A stretch of 51,038 bases of DNA from Pirellulales bacterium (GCA_035533075.1 DATLUO010000202.1:1-51038), one strand, 5' to 3'. Numbered from the stretch's first letter, positions 1 to 8,815 are shown. Numbers and translations are program-made. The notes: generated from the sequence alone by a model not told the origin.

Positions 1-185
1 CCTGAACCCTGAACCCTGAACCCTGAACCCTGAACCCTGAACCCTGAACCCTGAACCCTGAACCCTGAACCCTGAACCCTGAACCCTGAACCCTGAACCC
101 TGAACCCTGAACCCTGAACCCTGAACCCCGAACCCTGAACCCTGAACCCTGAACCCCGAACCCCGAACCCTGAACCCCGAACCCT
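1..185. repeat. CCCTGAA heptamer tandem repeat
   Basis: A 7-bp unit (CCTGAAC in this phase) repeats about 26 times from the first base, with scattered T-to-C variants (CCCCGAA), mostly in the last third. The array runs off the left edge, so its full size is unknown. It ends about 120 bp before the first gene. No gene is seen in 186-304. Confidence 0.95.
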
Positions 186-304
186 ACTCCAACTCGTCTT
201 GCCAAGAAGCCGGCGTTTTGTTCAAGTTCACCCGCCCCAATGGCCGAACAGACGTTGTTTGGCCGCGGGCCAGGCCTGGCGAGAACTGACAAGGAGCTGA
301 AATC

Positions 305-967
305 ATGGGCGCACTCGATTTCGCGGCCTTCCGCGCCGCTGAGTTGGTCCGAAAACCGTTCGACTACCTGGTGCTGCCCGGCTTCGTCCGGCCCGAAGCG
401 CGCGCGGCGATCAACGCCAGCTACCCCAAGATCGAGCGTCCGGGCAGCTTTCCGCTGAGCGAGGTGACCTACGGCCCGGCGTTCGGCAACCTGGTCGCCG
501 AGCTCAACGGCGACGAGATGCGCGCGGCCTTCGAAGAGAAGTTCGGCATCGACCTTTCGGGCCGCCCGACGATGGTCACCGTGCGCGGCTGTGCCAGCGC
601 CAAAGACGGCCGCATCCACACCGACACGCCCTCGAAGATCATCACCGTGTTGGTCTACATGAACTCGAACTGGGAAGCGCCGGGCGGCCGGCTGCGGTTG
701 CTGCGGTCGGCCGACGATCTCGACGACGTGCTTGTCGAAGTTCCGCCCGACGAAGGCACGTTGCTCTGTTTCCGCCGGTCGAACAATTCGTTCCACGGGC
801 ACAAGCCGTTCGTCGGCCAGCGTCGCGTTTTGCAATTCAATTGGGTGACGGAGCAGCGGATTGTCGACCGCGAGCTCAAGCGGCACCGTTTTTCGGCCTG
901 GACCAAGCGCATCCTGTCGCTCGGCGGCCGCTCGGCGGAGGCGGCGGAGTATCGGACCGCCTCGTAG
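305..967 (+). CDS. 2-oxoglutarate/Fe(II)-dependent oxygenase (prolyl-4-hydroxylase-like fold)
   Basis: A 220-residue cytosolic protein with no signal peptide. It carries the iron triad of the cupin-like 2OG oxygenases: His105-x-Asp107 (HTD) and a distal His164 in FHGHK, followed by Arg173/174, which would bind the 2-oxoglutarate carboxylate. Spacing and length fit stand-alone bacterial 2OG-Fe(II) oxygenases. The substrate cannot be read from sequence. The gene lies 11 bp upstream of a heptosyltransferase in the same direction, so a role in modifying envelope sugars or lipids is possible, but this is inference. The ATG at 305 follows AAGGAGCTGAAATC, a clear ribosome binding site. Confidence 0.8.
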   Translation: MGALDFAAFRAAELVRKPFDYLVLPGFVRPEARAAINASYPKIERPGSFPLSEVTYGPAFGNLVAELNGDEMRAAFEEKFGIDLSGRPTMVTVRGCASAKDGRIHTDTPSKIITVLVYMNSNWEAPGGRLRLLRSADDLDDVLVEVPPDEGTLLCFRRSNNSFHGHKPFVGQRRVLQFNWVTEQRIVDRELKRHRFSAWTKRILSLGGRSAEAAEYRTAS

Positions 968-978
968 CCTGGAACGCC

Positions 979-2049
979 ATGAGCAGCGAACCCCTTCTCA
1001 CCCGCTCGTTCGATCGCATTCTGCTCATCAAGCCGTCCGCGGTGGGCGACATCGTCCACACGTTGCCGGTGCTGGTGCGGCTGCGCGAGCGTTATCCCGA
1101 TGCGCAGATCGATTGGCTGGTGACGCCCGAAAACGCCGATCTGGTGCGGCACCATCCCGACCTGTCGAACGTGGTGCTGTTCGACCGGCGGCGCTATGCG
1201 CGGTTCGGACGCGAATGGTTTGCCACCAAGGGAATGCTGGGCTTGCTCCGCACCCTGCGTCGTTCGCAATATGAGTTGGTGGTCGACCTGCACGGTCAAC
1301 TCCGGTCGGCATTGTTCACGGTGGCCAGCGGGGCGCCGTTTCGCGTCGGTTTCGAGCGGGCGCGCGAAGGGGCCTGGCTGGTCTACTCGCACCACATTCC
1401 GCTGCTCGATCGCCAGGCGCACGCGGTCGATCGATATTTGTGGCTGGGCGAAGTGTTGGGGTTCGAGCCGGGCGTGCCCGACTTCCGCATTTATCTGCCG
1501 GAGGCGGTCGAAGAGCGCGTCGACGATCTTTTGTCGCGACACGGCCTCGCCTCGCACCCGTTGGCCCTGCTGGTGCCGGGCACGGTGTGGCAAACCAAGC
1601 ATTGGCGCGTGGAAGGCTTTGCCGGCGTCGCGAGGCATTTGATCCAGCGCGATTTCAGAGTGATTCTGGCCGGCGCGCCGAAAGACCGCGCTCGCTGCCG
1701 GCAGGTGGCCGCGCTCGCGCCGGCGGTGTGCGACTTGTCGGGCCAAACGACCTTGGCCGAAATGATCTCGCTCGTACGCCGCTCGGAGTTGTGCGTCACC
1801 AACGATTCCGGCTCGATGCACCTGGCCGTGGCGCTGGGCCGGCCGGTGGTGAGCGTGTTCGGCCCCACGAGCGCCGCGCTGACCGGCCCCTACGGCCGCA
1901 CCGACGCCGTCGTGCAGGCCCACGTGCCGTGCTCGCCCTGCCTGTTGCGCAAACTGGCTCACTGCCACCATCATCACATCTGCATGGAGGAGGTGACGAC
2001 GGGCATGGTCGTACACCGCCTGGAGAGCCTGTTGGCCCGTGCCATCTGA
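979..2049 (+). CDS. Glycosyltransferase family 9 (LPS heptosyltransferase-like)
   Basis: About 356 residues with the GT9/WaaC-WaaF layout. The N-terminal Rossmann half opens with ILLIKPSAVGDIVHTLP, typical of ADP-heptose transferases. The C-terminal half has LLVPGTVWQTKHWRVEGF and the nucleotide-sugar site TNDSGSMHLAVALGRPVVSVFG. A Cys- and His-rich tail (PCSPC, then CHHHHIC) follows. The family adds heptose to the inner core of lipopolysaccharide at the cytoplasmic membrane. ATG 979 is chosen because the GT9 signature starts about 12 residues later, and an earlier in-frame start would overlap the oxygenase gene. The donor sugar is not certain. Confidence 0.87.
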   Translation: MSSEPLLTRSFDRILLIKPSAVGDIVHTLPVLVRLRERYPDAQIDWLVTPENADLVRHHPDLSNVVLFDRRRYARFGREWFATKGMLGLLRTLRRSQYELVVDLHGQLRSALFTVASGAPFRVGFERAREGAWLVYSHHIPLLDRQAHAVDRYLWLGEVLGFEPGVPDFRIYLPEAVEERVDDLLSRHGLASHPLALLVPGTVWQTKHWRVEGFAGVARHLIQRDFRVILAGAPKDRARCRQVAALAPAVCDLSGQTTLAEMISLVRRSELCVTNDSGSMHLAVALGRPVVSVFGPTSAALTGPYGRTDAVVQAHVPCSPCLLRKLAHCHHHHICMEEVTTGMVVHRLESLLARAI

Positions 2050-2154
2050 CTGAACCGAAGCGCAATGCACCTTCAGTCCGCCGCATCTTGATCGCATCGG
2101 GCAAGGCTGTCATATTGCGCGTCGGTTCACCACCACCCATCGAAAGCCGCACTC

Positions 2155-3567
2155 ATGCCGAGCAACTTGCTGCGCAATCTTCCATCCGTCAACGAACTGC
2201 TGGAAAGCCCTCCGTTGAAGGGGCTCGTCTCGCGCGTCAGCCACAACGTGGTCGTCGGCCGCGTGAGGTCGTTCCTCGATGATTTGCGGACGGAGATTCA
2301 GGCCACGGCCGCGGAGGTCAAGTTTCCCGACGTGAAGGAGCTGGCCCAGCGGATCGCCGAACGAATCCTGGAGTCCGACAAGCCGCAGCTTCGGCCCGCG
2401 ATCAACGCCACGGGCGTGCTGCTGCACACGGGCCTGGGCCGCGCGCCGCTGGCCGAGGAGGCGATTGCCGAGATGGTCGCCGTGGCACGCGATTACGCCA
2501 GCGTGGAACTCGACTTGGCCACCGGGCAGCGATCGCAACGCGTGTTGGCCGTCGAGGGATTGCTCACGGAACTCACCGGCGCCGAGGCCGCGCTGGTCGT
2601 CAACAACAACGCGGGCGCCACGATGCTCGCATTGGCGGCCCTGGCGGCGGGCCGAGAGGTGATCGTCTCGCGGGGGCAATTGATCGAGATCGGCGGCAGC
2701 TATCGCTTGCCCGAAGTGATGGCCACCAGCGGCGCCGTGCTGCGCGAAGTAGGCACCACCAACAAGACGCGGCTCGACGACTACGATCGGGCGATCGGCG
2801 AGGCGACGGCGGCCCTGATGCTCGTCCATCCCAGCAACTTTGTGGTCGCCGGCTTCAGCGAGAGCGTGTCGCTGGCCGAGTTGGCGAAGCTCGGCCGATC
2901 GAAGAGCTTGCCGGTGATTCACGACATCGGCTCCGGGGCCATGATCGACTTCGCCGAGTTCGGCTTCGCCGACGAGCCGGTGGCCGCGACAAGCATCAAG
3001 CAGGGGGCCGACGTGGTGCTGTTCAGCGGCGACAAACTGCTGGGCGGGCCGCAATGCGGCGTAATCGTCGGTCGGCGCGAGTTGATCGACAAGATTTCCC
3101 GACACCCGCTCACGCGCGCGCTGCGCGTCGACAAGCTGACCTTGGCGGCCCTGGCGGGCACCTTGCGGCTGTACCGCGATCTGGAGAAAGCGAAGCGGCG
3201 GCTTCCCTTGTTGCAGCTCTTGAGCACGTCGCTGGACAACCTGCGGACGCGGGCCGAGCGACTCGCGCCGCAGATGGCGACGAGTCACGCGATTGCCGCC
3301 GCCGATGCGATTGCCGACGTCACTTACCTGGGTGGCGGCGCGGTGCCGACGCAGCAGCTCGACACCTGGTGCGTCGCGCTGACGCCGGCCGAGATCAGCG
3401 TCGATCGGCTCGCTGCCCGTCTGCGCACCGGGCAGCCCTCCGTGGTCGGCCGCGTTCGTGACGAGCGGCTCTACCTTGATCTACGAACCGTTTTCCCGCG
3501 GCAGGATCTCGATCTGGTGGCCGCCGTGCGGGCGGTCGGTGAGAATCTGTCCGCCAAGGCAACCTAG
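2155..3567 (+). CDS. selA: L-seryl-tRNA(Sec) selenium transferase
   Basis: A 470-residue PLP enzyme that converts Ser-tRNA(Sec) to Sec-tRNA(Sec) using selenophosphate. The N-terminal domain (LPSVNELL) is followed by the family block INATGVLLHTGLGRAPL (about 83-99), VVNNNAGATML (148-158), HDIGSGAM (256-263) and FSGDKLLGGPQCG, in which Lys294 is the expected PLP lysine. Length is normal. No selB, selD or tRNA-Sec lies in the window, so the gene is an orphan here. It starts about 105 bp after the heptosyltransferase and is followed by a palindrome array instead of an obvious terminator. Confidence 0.95.
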   Translation: MPSNLLRNLPSVNELLESPPLKGLVSRVSHNVVVGRVRSFLDDLRTEIQATAAEVKFPDVKELAQRIAERILESDKPQLRPAINATGVLLHTGLGRAPLAEEAIAEMVAVARDYASVELDLATGQRSQRVLAVEGLLTELTGAEAALVVNNNAGATMLALAALAAGREVIVSRGQLIEIGGSYRLPEVMATSGAVLREVGTTNKTRLDDYDRAIGEATAALMLVHPSNFVVAGFSESVSLAELAKLGRSKSLPVIHDIGSGAMIDFAEFGFADEPVAATSIKQGADVVLFSGDKLLGGPQCGVIVGRRELIDKISRHPLTRALRVDKLTLAALAGTLRLYRDLEKAKRRLPLLQLLSTSLDNLRTRAERLAPQMATSHAIAAADAIADVTYLGGGAVPTQQLDTWCVALTPAEISVDRLAARLRTGQPSVVGRVRDERLYLDLRTVFPRQDLDLVAAVRAVGENLSAKAT

Positions 3568-3639
3568 CGTGGGAGAGGCATGTGCAAAACCGTCGATTTC
3601 GGCTGTGAAAAAGCAGCGGGAATTGGCGAGGAAACTGTC

Positions 3640-3975
3640 GCACTCGCCACATCCGGGCTTGGGCTGCGCGCGCGAAGCGACACGCGTGTCGCGTCCGCGC
3701 GGCGCCGACAAGCAACGGGCCGCGCGGATTGAGCGTCGAAACGCTCGCGCACGACCGGCCGCCGGGTGCGCGACAAAAGCGCCTCGCGCGGCGCCTTCGC
3801 AGGGCGCGCCGTCTCGAACGCCGGAATCAAAACGAGTCCCTCGTACCATGAGAAAAGCGCCGCGCGCGGCGCGTTTGTTCTGCGCCGTGTCGAAGGCCGG
3901 GACCAAATGAGTCCCTCGCGCAAAACAAAAGCGACACGCGCGTGTCGCTTTTGTTTTGCGCACCGTGTCCGCGTG
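3640..3975. repeat. Array of covarying GC palindromes
   Basis: The gap after selA has no convincing gene but contains a run of self-complementary units: a 16-nt palindrome at 3677-3692 (GCGACACGCGTGTCGC), GAGCGT-cgaa-ACGCTC at 3731-3746, a 16-nt palindrome at 3857-3872 (GCGCCGCGCGCGGCGC), and a perfect 44-nt palindrome at 3918-3961. The last two are embedded in a roughly 75-bp unit (CGAA-GCCGG, then GAGTCCCTCG, then AAAAGCG-core) repeated from about 3813 and 3888. The core sequence changes between copies while both arms change together. Confidence 0.85.
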
Positions 3976-4075
3976 ACAGGGCGCCCGCCTGCGAGTATCG
4001 CCATAAGATGTTAAACCGTAAAGGCTTACAGAGGAACGCACGCGGACTTCCTCGTCTCGGCACCGAGCGGGTGTC

Positions 4076-4525
4076 TCACGGTGACTGCGATCTGGCCTCC
4101 TCATCTGCCAGCAGTTTCAACTCGGCCGTCAGCGATTTGTTGTTGGCCTGCTTTAACTGTTTGGTCCGCTTCGTTATCTCATCAAGCGTGGCGCCCTCTT
4201 CCTGCATCTCGTTGAAGAGCTGTGCCATGTCTTTTTCCAGGCGGTATTTGTGCTTCAGAAATGCGTCAGTTGCCGCCTGTCGCCGCCGCTGCTGTCCGGC
4301 CAATCGTTGCGCCTGCCTCTCGACTTGCTTGGCCTTCGACCAGTTCGCGAGCCAATCAGCAGCGAGGGGGGCAAAGACGCAGCTAACACCAGCCAAAACG
4401 ATCAAAGCATGATGGCGGTAGTCGGGCAAACGGTAGGGGCAGGCGACCTTCGAGAGATCGACGAAGCGCCCCTCGACGAGGTTGCTGGAGGTACTCGACG
4501 CCCTCAACGTGCTGCTGACGGACAT
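4076..4525 (-). CDS. Small membrane-anchored coiled-coil protein, unknown function
   Basis: A 149-residue reading frame with no recognised family. It has one likely membrane segment (ALIVLAGVSCVFAPLAADWL, about 39-58), then a charged Lys/Gln/Arg/Glu-rich helical region to the C terminus that looks like a coiled coil (KAKQVERQAQRLAGQQRRRQ and onward). The composition is protein-like and unlike the GC-driven antisense frames nearby. The true start is unsure: a different minus frame at 4383-4643 is also protein-like, so a frameshift near the 5' end cannot be excluded. No neighbour points to a role. Confidence 0.5.
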   Translation of the reverse strand: MSVSSTLRASSTSSNLVEGRFVDLSKVACPYRLPDYRHHALIVLAGVSCVFAPLAADWLANWSKAKQVERQAQRLAGQQRRRQAATDAFLKHKYRLEKDMAQLFNEMQEEGATLDEITKRTKQLKQANNKSLTAELKLLADEEARSQSP

Positions 4526-4688
4526 TCAACCGAAGTCGCACCAACTCCAGAACATTGGACGTGACAAACGTGTCGCCTGCCGCGCAGGCCGAGGCCCGCG
4601 CGTAGAGCGGCCACGTCGCTCCCGATGGGCACGGTTTCTGCATTCCCAGTCAGCGGGGCATTGCGCCTTAGACAACGGGAGACGAACC

Positions 4689-5411
4689 ATGTTCAGCAAA
4701 CTTTCGCAAACCGGTTTCGCATTGGCCATCGTGGCGGGCATGCTGCCGATGGGGAAACGCGTGGTCCAAGCACAGACGTTTCGACAAGAAGCACGCATGC
4801 GAGCGCGTGCCGATCGGCAAATCGGACGAGCCGAAGCCCGGACCTTCGGCAACTTCGACCCAGGATATTACGCGTATCCTGGATACTCTTCGTATTACGT
4901 GCCCGGCGGCTACTACGCTTACGGCCCCGTCTACGGCGGACCAGGTTACTACGGCCCCGGTTACGCCGCCGACGGCTACGCCAGGCCGCCCTATCCGCGG
5001 CAGCGGGCGTACCTGGGCATTACCATGAGTGAGACGCCCGACGGCGTGGTGCGGATTTCGGGCGTGCGCAGCAACAGCCCGGCCGCCGAAGCCGGCCTGC
5101 GCGTGGGCGACGTGATCCTGGCGCTCAACGGCCGCGAAATTTACTCGGCTCAGGACGTTTCGCGGATGGTGGCCCGACATGTTCCGGGCGACGCGGTCGC
5201 GCTGGACATCGATCGCAATGGGCGGAACGATCGCGTCGAGGCGCTGCTGACGGGCCAGACCGGTCAGTTTGTGGCCGGGGCGCCGGTCGGTGGCGGCTTT
5301 GTGCCCGATTACGTCGAGCCGACGTTCGATCAGCCCGGTCGAATACCGCCCATGCAAGCTCGCCGCCCCGGCAACGCGGCGATCGATCCGAATCTCGACC
5401 GCGCGTATTGA
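4689..5411 (+). CDS. Secreted PDZ-domain protein
   Basis: A 240-residue exported protein. Residues 1-29 form a signal peptide ending near VVQAQ. A Tyr/Gly/Pro-rich low-complexity stretch follows (about 60-100, repeats such as YYAYGP and GGPGYYGPG). Then comes one PDZ domain of the HtrA/DegP type: RAYLGITMSETPDGVVRISGV, then SPAAEAGLRVGDVILALNGREI. No protease domain is present, so it is a stand-alone PDZ protein, probably binding C-terminal peptides in the periplasm. ATG 4689 has a GGGAG site 8 bp upstream. Planctomycetes have many such PDZ-only exported proteins; the partner is unknown. Confidence 0.8.
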   Translation: MFSKLSQTGFALAIVAGMLPMGKRVVQAQTFRQEARMRARADRQIGRAEARTFGNFDPGYYAYPGYSSYYVPGGYYAYGPVYGGPGYYGPGYAADGYARPPYPRQRAYLGITMSETPDGVVRISGVRSNSPAAEAGLRVGDVILALNGREIYSAQDVSRMVARHVPGDAVALDIDRNGRNDRVEALLTGQTGQFVAGAPVGGGFVPDYVEPTFDQPGRIPPMQARRPGNAAIDPNLDRAY

Positions 5412-5420
5412 TGAGTACGC

Positions 5421-5456
5421 CCTGCGCAGTTGAGCTTCATGGTTCGACTGCGCGGG
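5421..5456. terminator. Possible bidirectional terminator between convergent genes
   Basis: CCTGCGCAGTTGA and TCGACTGCGCGGG flank a short loop between the stop of the PDZ gene (5411) and the stop of hpnH (5461). There is no T tract, so intrinsic termination is uncertain. Confidence 0.35.
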
Positions 5457-5460
5457 CGCT

Positions 5461-6600
5461 TCACCTCGCCAGGACCGGCAATTCATAAACCGATGCAGGC
5501 TTCTTGCCGCCGGCCTCCGGGTGGGAGGTCGGCCTTTCCGGCCGACCGCGTTCGGCGGCGGCGGCCAACTCCAGTTCGCTTACGCGGCGCGGGCCGATCA
5601 CGGTCAGCCAAGCGGTCTTGAAAAAACCCCGCCAGGAGTGGAACGTCTCGCGCACGGCCGTCGGCTCGTGGCCGCAATGGACCATGCAGTCACGACACTT
5701 CGGGTTGCCGCTGGCGCGGCCATAGGCGGGCCAGTCGGTCGTGCGCATCAGCTCGTCGAAGGTCTCGGCATAGCCGTCGCCCAGCAGATAACACGGCTTC
5801 TGCCAGCCGAACAGATTGTAGGTGGGCGTACCCCAGGGCGTACACTCCAGCTCCATCGTGCCCTTGAGGAACTCCAGAAAAAGCGGCGACTGGTTGAATC
5901 GCCAATGCCGCTTGGGGTTTGCGAGCAGCCGTAAAAAGAGTCCCCGCGTCTGCTCGCGCCGCAAAAAGTGCTCTTGGTCGGGCGCCCGCTCGTAACTGTA
6001 GCCGGGCGAGAGCATCATCGCTTCCACGCCCAGTTCCATCGCCGTGTCGAAGAACTCGCGGAACCGCTGGGGGTCGGCGTCGTTGAACAGCGTGGTGTTC
6101 GTCGTCACGCGAAAGCCGGCGGCAATGGCCGCCTGGATGGCCCGCACGGCGACCTCATACACGCCGTCGCGGCAGACCGCCCGGTCGTGCTCGTCGCGCG
6201 GGCCGTCCATGTGTACGGAAAAGGAAAGGTATTTCGACGGCTTGAAGCGCGGCAGGCACTCCTGGAGCTTCAAGGCGTTGGTGCAAAGATAGACGTATTT
6301 TTTGCGGGCGACGAGCCCTTCGACGATCTCGGCGATCTGCGGGTGCAACAGCGGCTCGCCGCCGGGCACCGAGACCATCGGCGCCCCGCACTCGTCCACC
6401 GCCCGAAAGCACTGCTCCGGCGTTAGATTCCGGCGGAGGATTTCGGCGGGATATTGGATCTTGCCGCAGCCGGCGCATGCCAGGTTGCAGCGAAAGAGCG
6501 GCTCGAGCATCAGCACCAGCGGATAGCGCTTCACGCCGCGCAGCCGCTTGCCGAGCACGTAGGTCGCGACGGTCCACATTTGGGAAAGGGGAACGGACAT
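5461..6600 (-). CDS. hpnH: Hopanoid biosynthesis radical SAM protein HpnH (adenosylhopane synthase)
   Basis: About 379 residues. HpnH adds a 5'-deoxyadenosyl group to the hopene side chain, the first step from the C30 hopene to extended C35 hopanoids. The radical-SAM cluster motif C38-x3-C42-x2-C45 (CNLACAGC) follows the family lead MLEPLFR. Further family features are SVPGGEPLLHP, YLCTNALKL and the C-terminal Cys cluster CRDCMVHCGHEPTA. ATG 6600 (MSVPLSQMW) is chosen over an upstream ATG at 6651 because those extra 17 residues would be encoded by an AT-rich hairpin repeat. It is the last gene of the minus-strand hopanoid/glycosylation cluster, 67 bp after shc. Confidence 0.93.
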   Translation of the reverse strand: MSVPLSQMWTVATYVLGKRLRGVKRYPLVLMLEPLFRCNLACAGCGKIQYPAEILRRNLTPEQCFRAVDECGAPMVSVPGGEPLLHPQIAEIVEGLVARKKYVYLCTNALKLQECLPRFKPSKYLSFSVHMDGPRDEHDRAVCRDGVYEVAVRAIQAAIAAGFRVTTNTTLFNDADPQRFREFFDTAMELGVEAMMLSPGYSYERAPDQEHFLRREQTRGLFLRLLANPKRHWRFNQSPLFLEFLKGTMELECTPWGTPTYNLFGWQKPCYLLGDGYAETFDELMRTTDWPAYGRASGNPKCRDCMVHCGHEPTAVRETFHSWRGFFKTAWLTVIGPRRVSELELAAAAERGRPERPTSHPEAGGKKPASVYELPVLAR

Positions 6601-6611
6601 GCCAATTCTCC

Positions 6612-6663
6612 GATTTTGGATTTTGGATTTTGGATTCAATCGAAAATCCAAAATCGAAAATCC
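6612..6663. repeat. AT-rich hairpin repeat between shc and hpnH
   Basis: Three GATTTTG units face GAAAATCCAAAATCGAAAATCC across a 5-nt CAATC spacer, giving a strong hairpin in the 67-bp gap. In translation it gives the Lys/Asn/Gln-rich peptide (NPKSKIQNR) often seen as a false N-terminal extension of annotated proteins. Its base composition is sharply unlike its neighbours. Confidence 0.8.
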
Positions 6664-6667
6664 AGAA

Positions 6668-8686
6668 TCACCTCTGCCATCGTGCCAACGCCAACAACGG
6701 AAAGTAAACCCGATACAAGTGATAACGCAAATAGAACACCAAGGGAAATCCGGTGCCGGTGAAGGCGGTTTCGTCCCATGAGCCGTCGTCGCGCTGCTGC
6801 GAAACGAGATACCGCAGGCCGCGGAGCGTGGCTGGGTCGTCGCGGCGGCCGGCGGCCAACAGGCCCAACACGGCCCAGGCCGTTTGCGACGCCGTCGCCG
6901 GCCCCTGGCCGCGCAGCGCGGGATCGGCGTAGGTGTCGCACGATTCGCCCCAGCCGCCAGAGGGCTGTTGATGGGCCCGCAGCCATTCGGCCCCGGCGGT
7001 CATCAGCGGATCGTCGCTGGGCACGCCGATGGCCGCCAGCCCGGTGAGCACCTGCCAAGTGCCATAGATATAGTTGACGCCCCAGCGGCCGAACCAGCTT
7101 CCATCCGCCTCTTGCGAGGAGCGGAGGTAGGCCACTGCGCGGTCGATGGCCGGGTCGCCCACGCGACGCCCCAGCGTGCCGAGCGACTCCAGCACCCGTG
7201 CCGTCAAATCGGGAGTGCTGGGGTCGATCATGGCATTGTGGTCGGCGAAGGGCACATGGCAAAGAAACTCGGCGTCGTTGTCGCGGTCGAACGCCCCCCA
7301 GCCACCGTCGCGGTTCTGAAAGGCCAGCATCCAGCGCTCGGCCAGAGCGATCGCCTTCGTCGTCCGTTGAAGCAGATCGCCCGTCGGGCCATCGCCGCCG
7401 GCCGGCCGGTCGTCGTCGACCGAGGCCACGAACTGTTCGGCCAGCGCCATCGCCACCATGGCCGTGTCGTCGAGATCGGGATAAAAGTCGTTGGCGTGCT
7501 CGAAGCACCAGCCGCCCGGCTCGGCCCGCACTTTTTTCGACCAGTCGCCCGACCGCAGTATCTGCTTGTCGAGCAGCCAGGCGACCGCCCGATCGGAACC
7601 GTCTTGGGCCTGCCGCGCGCCGGCAAGCGCCCGAAGGGCCAAGGCCGTGTCCCAGACGGGTGACTTGCAAGGTTGCAGCCGCAAGGTGTCGTCTTCTTCG
7701 ATCATCAGGCCCCGCAACTGCTCGTGGCAATAACGCACCTGGGGCGAATCGTCGTCGTGGCCCAGGCATTTCAGGGCCACGATGCTCCAGATGATGGGCG
7801 GAAAGATCGCTCCCAGTCCGTCGCTGCCGGCAAAGCGTTCGGTCATCCATCGCGCCGCCGCGTCGATCGCCCGTCGCCGCAAAGGCAGCAGGCGATGGCG
7901 CTGGCACCATTTCCAGAGGCCGTCGGCGACGCGAAAAAAACGGTCCCAGCTCAGAGGCCCCGTGCCGCCTTTCAGACCGGGGCAGCGCAGCGGCGGCCAG
8001 CGGTGGGGCGGCTGCAAAAACAGCTCGCGGATGCCCAGCCGCGGAGCGAGCGACCGCACGGGCCGGAAAGCCGACATGATCGAGAGCGGCACCAGGATCG
8101 TGCGGCTCCAGGAGCTGATCGAATAAAGATTCACCGGAAACCACGTCGGCAACAGCAAGAACTCCGGCGGCACGGCCGGGCATTCTTCGTAGGAAATCTG
8201 GCCCAGCAATGCCAGATAGTAGCGAGTGAAGCTATTGACCGCGTCGGCCCCGCCGTGTGCCAGGATCGCCTGCCGGGCGCGCTGCATGTGCTCGGCGCTG
8301 GCCGGGTGCCCGGTGAGCTTCAAGGCGAAGTAGGCCTTGACGCTGGAGCTGACGTCGAGCTTGCCGCCGGGGTAGAGCGTCCAGCCGCCTTCGGGCCGCT
8401 GTTTCGACAGGATGTATCGGGCGGCCTTGTGGGCTTCGAGCGTGTCATTCCGGCCCAGCCAGGCCAACAACAGAATGTATTCGCTTTCCAGGATGGTGTC
8501 GCCTTCCAGCTCCCCGCACCAGTAGCCTTCGGCGTGCTGTGCCGAACGCAGCCAATCGGCGGCCCGCTCGGTTGACCGGCGGATTTCGCCAAACAAATCC
8601 TCCGCGCCGGGCACCCGCGCAGCCGATTTCGCTGTCGACGCGGTCCTGTCGAATGCGAACGCAGCAAGAGTGTGGCCCGGTTCCAT
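6668..8686 (-). CDS. shc: Squalene-hopene cyclase
   Basis: A 672-residue class II triterpene cyclase that converts squalene to hopene/hopanol at the membrane. The catalytic acid motif is Asp404-Leu-Asp-Asp407 (YPDLDDTAM), matching DXDD. QW repeats are visible: QRPEGGWTL (~96), QNRDGGWGAF, QEADGSWFGRWG, QQPSGGWGES and QQRDDGSWDE. PTWFPVNLYSISSWSR is the conserved membrane-inlet region. Length is typical (630-720). It sits directly upstream of hpnH. The start at 8686 lies about 130 bp after the GT4 stop; an alternative internal start would shorten the N terminus only. Confidence 0.95.
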   Translation of the reverse strand: MEPGHTLAAFAFDRTASTAKSAARVPGAEDLFGEIRRSTERAADWLRSAQHAEGYWCGELEGDTILESEYILLLAWLGRNDTLEAHKAARYILSKQRPEGGWTLYPGGKLDVSSSVKAYFALKLTGHPASAEHMQRARQAILAHGGADAVNSFTRYYLALLGQISYEECPAVPPEFLLLPTWFPVNLYSISSWSRTILVPLSIMSAFRPVRSLAPRLGIRELFLQPPHRWPPLRCPGLKGGTGPLSWDRFFRVADGLWKWCQRHRLLPLRRRAIDAAARWMTERFAGSDGLGAIFPPIIWSIVALKCLGHDDDSPQVRYCHEQLRGLMIEEDDTLRLQPCKSPVWDTALALRALAGARQAQDGSDRAVAWLLDKQILRSGDWSKKVRAEPGGWCFEHANDFYPDLDDTAMVAMALAEQFVASVDDDRPAGGDGPTGDLLQRTTKAIALAERWMLAFQNRDGGWGAFDRDNDAEFLCHVPFADHNAMIDPSTPDLTARVLESLGTLGRRVGDPAIDRAVAYLRSSQEADGSWFGRWGVNYIYGTWQVLTGLAAIGVPSDDPLMTAGAEWLRAHQQPSGGWGESCDTYADPALRGQGPATASQTAWAVLGLLAAGRRDDPATLRGLRYLVSQQRDDGSWDETAFTGTGFPLVFYLRYHLYRVYFPLLALARWQR

Positions 8687-8786
8687 GCCGACCTCAACGG
8701 GTATTTGCCGGCGGTCTTCCCTGACTCGCGACCGCCACGTTTGCGCAAAAGCTTATGGCATCGGCGCACGACCGGCAAGGGCAGTA

Positions 8787-8805
8787 GCAAGCTCGCTGGT
8801 TCCAC
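8787..8805. repeat. Short remnant of the GCAAGCTCGCTGG hairpin repeat
   Basis: GCAAGCTCGCTGGTTCCAC matches one arm of the repeat seen complete at 27046-27141, with one mismatch. It lies in the 130-bp gap between shc and the next gene. It is short and could be chance. Confidence 0.3.
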
Positions 8806-8815
8806 GTTGCCGCCG

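Noticed and set aside
1-185. Telomere-like or origin iterons
   Set aside because: No replication gene or AT-rich region next to it; planctomycete chromosomes are normally circular.
655-3288. Long minus-strand frames opposite the heptosyltransferase and selA
   Set aside because: They are composition-driven antisense frames, rich in Arg/His/Gln, with no motifs; the plus strand holds clear enzymes.
2155-3567. Selenoprotein genes with in-frame UGA in the window
   Set aside because: All TGA codons examined at gene ends fit normal stops; no SECIS-like hairpin after a UGA was seen.
3640-3975. CRISPR-like spacing of repeats
   Set aside because: Units are palindromic cores with variable sequence and no uniform repeat-spacer structure; no cas genes nearby.
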